Source: Rhodococcus oryzae
Lineage (GTDB): Bacteria; Actinomycetota; Actinomycetes; Mycobacteriales; Mycobacteriaceae
Length of the DNA stretch: 64,000 nucleotides
Direction of reading: 5' to 3'
Assembly (NCBI RefSeq): GCF_005049235.1
Contig: NZ_SUMD01000007.1
Span: 186,001 to 250,000 of the forward strand
Shown: in pieces, positions 63,208 to 64,000 of the stretch
Numbering within the stretch: position 1 is the first letter of the stretch
Layout: the number at the start of each line of letters is the position of its first letter
Made by a program: the position numbers and the translations under genes
The notes under the pieces: generated by a model
What the model was told of the DNA's origin: nothing
The model's database searches: none
Seen by the model: only the letters and a program-made list of their open reading frames with translations

Positions 63208-64000
63208 CTACCAGCGGACCGGCATCTTCTCGAGGCCGGTCACGAAGTTCGCGGGTCGGCGCGGTAGTGGCCGGTCGGTTGCCAATTCCATGTTCGGGAT
63301 CCGCTCGAGCAGCCGCTCGAACATCAGCCGGCCCTCGAGCCGGGCGAGCTGGTTGCCCAGGCAGAAATGCGACCCGAAACCGAAGGCCACGTGTGGATTC
63401 GGATTCCGGGACGCGTCGAACCGCGCCGGGTTCTCGAACACCGACTCGTCGAAGTTCGCGGACTCGAACAGCAGCAGCATCTTCTCGCCCGCGCGCAGCC
63501 GCGTGCCGTGGAACTCCACATCGCGGGTCACGGTGCGGCACATGTTCTTCACCGGCGACACCCAGCGCACCATCTCCTCGAGCGCCTGCGGGATCAGGGA
63601 CGGGTCGGCGACGAGCCGGTCACGCTGCTCGGGGTATCGCATCAGCTGCTCCATGCCGCCGCTGAGCACGTGTCGGGTGGTCTCGTCGCCGCCGACCAGG
63701 ATCAGCAGGGTCTCGGCCACGATGTCCTCGTCCGTGAGCCTGCGGCCGTCGATCTCGGCGTGTACCAGCACGCTGGTCAGGTCCTCGGTCGGTTCGCGGC
63801 GGCGCTGTTCGATCGTGCGCATGGTGAACTCGACGAAGGACACGTACGCCGCCATCATCTTCGACAGCATCTCCTCGGAGGCGTTGCTGCCCTGGGCCTC
63901 GACCAGGTCGTCGCTCCACTGCAGGAACATCTCCCGCTCCTGCGGCCGCACGCCGAGCATGTCGCCGATCACGGCCATCGGCAGCGGCGCGGCGAGATCG
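63208..64000 (-). CDS. cyp142: Cytochrome P450 CYP142, sterol C26-hydroxylase (N-terminus beyond window)
   Basis: The last 264 or so codons; the gene runs off the right edge. DLAAPLPMAVIGDMLGVRP, DETTRHVLSGGMEQL in the I-helix region (GGDETTRH), EEMVRWVSPVKNMCR with ExxR, and the heme loop FGFGSHFCLGNQLARLE match M. tuberculosis CYP142 segment by segment. CYP142 duplicates CYP125 activity at C26 of cholest-4-en-3-one, usually with opposite stereochemistry. In M. tuberculosis it lies near echA19; here it is beside the KstR2-type genes. No operator can be judged because the start is outside. Confidence 0.88.
   Translation of the reverse strand, partial: DLAAPLPMAVIGDMLGVRPQEREMFLQWSDDLVEAQGSNASEEMLSKMMAAYVSFVEFTMRTIEQRRREPTEDLTSVLVHAEIDGRRLTDEDIVAETLLILVGGDETTRHVLSGGMEQLMRYPEQRDRLVADPSLIPQALEEMVRWVSPVKNMCRTVTRDVEFHGTRLRAGEKMLLLFESANFDESVFENPARFDASRNPNPHVAFGFGSHFCLGNQLARLEGRLMFERLLERIPNMELATDRPLPRRPANFVTGLEKMPVRW

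Overview
The window is high-GC actinobacterial DNA of the Mycobacteriales type (Rhodococcus, Nocardia, Gordonia and relatives). The evidence is a complete mce4 steroid-import operon, F420-dependent enzyme families, GTG starts, ATGA/GTGA gene overlaps, and gene content and order that follow the M. tuberculosis cholesterol region from about Rv3492c to Rv3564. Species cannot be fixed from sequence reading alone.

Region 1 (1-13113) is a small polyketide locus. It holds the 3' end of an FAD monooxygenase, a stand-alone CYP102-like P450, and a 3213-residue two-module type I PKS whose first ketosynthase has alanine in place of the catalytic cysteine. Across a 619-bp divergent intergenic region lies a SAM methyltransferase with lower GC. 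A strong hairpin and a decayed ISL3-family transposase (about 13170-13570) separate this locus from the steroid genes.

Region 2 (13590-23735, minus strand) is the mce4 operon: yrbE4A, yrbE4B, mce4A to mce4F, mas4A, mas4B. These encode the permease, cell-envelope and accessory subunits of the cholesterol importer.

Region 3 (23736-43738) holds KstR-type genes for sterol side-chain removal: hsd4A, a 3Fe-4S ferredoxin, fadE26/fadE27 (chsE4/chsE5), fadD17, a nitronate monooxygenase-like gene, fadD19, echA19, two LLM-class flavin genes, a DUF35 OB-fold gene with ltp4 and ltp3, SnoaL-like and SGNH genes, cyp125, fadA5 and a Ddn-like F420 reductase. I read ten KstR-like palindromes (TnnAACnnGTTnnA type). 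Eight are at steroid promoters, one lies between convergent genes, and one lies between the PKS and the methyltransferase.

Region 4 (44586-62562) holds KstR2-type genes for the C and D rings: two SDRs, echA20-ipdA-ipdB-ipdC, fadA6-kstR2, ipdF-fadE30, and fadD3-echA-fadE31-fadE32-fadE33. Palindromes carrying CAAG/CTTG arms lie at three divergent promoters. Insertions in this region are a GyrA-like/GNAT protein, DUF2277, a TetR regulator, an SDR lacking its catalytic Tyr, and an AbiEi-like protein. The window ends in a SnoaL-like gene and a truncated cyp142.

Together the genes describe uptake (Mce4), C26 oxidation (CYP125, CYP142), CoA activation (FadD19, FadD17), beta-oxidation (ChsE4-ChsE5, EchA19, Hsd4A, FadA5), cleavage of C24-branched side chains (Ltp3/Ltp4), and catabolism of the C/D-ring propionate (FadD3, FadE30, IpdF, IpdC, EchA20, IpdAB, FadA6, FadE31-33). 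Ring A/B genes (kshA, kstD, hsa) and kstR itself are not in the window. No tRNA, rRNA or CRISPR array was seen.
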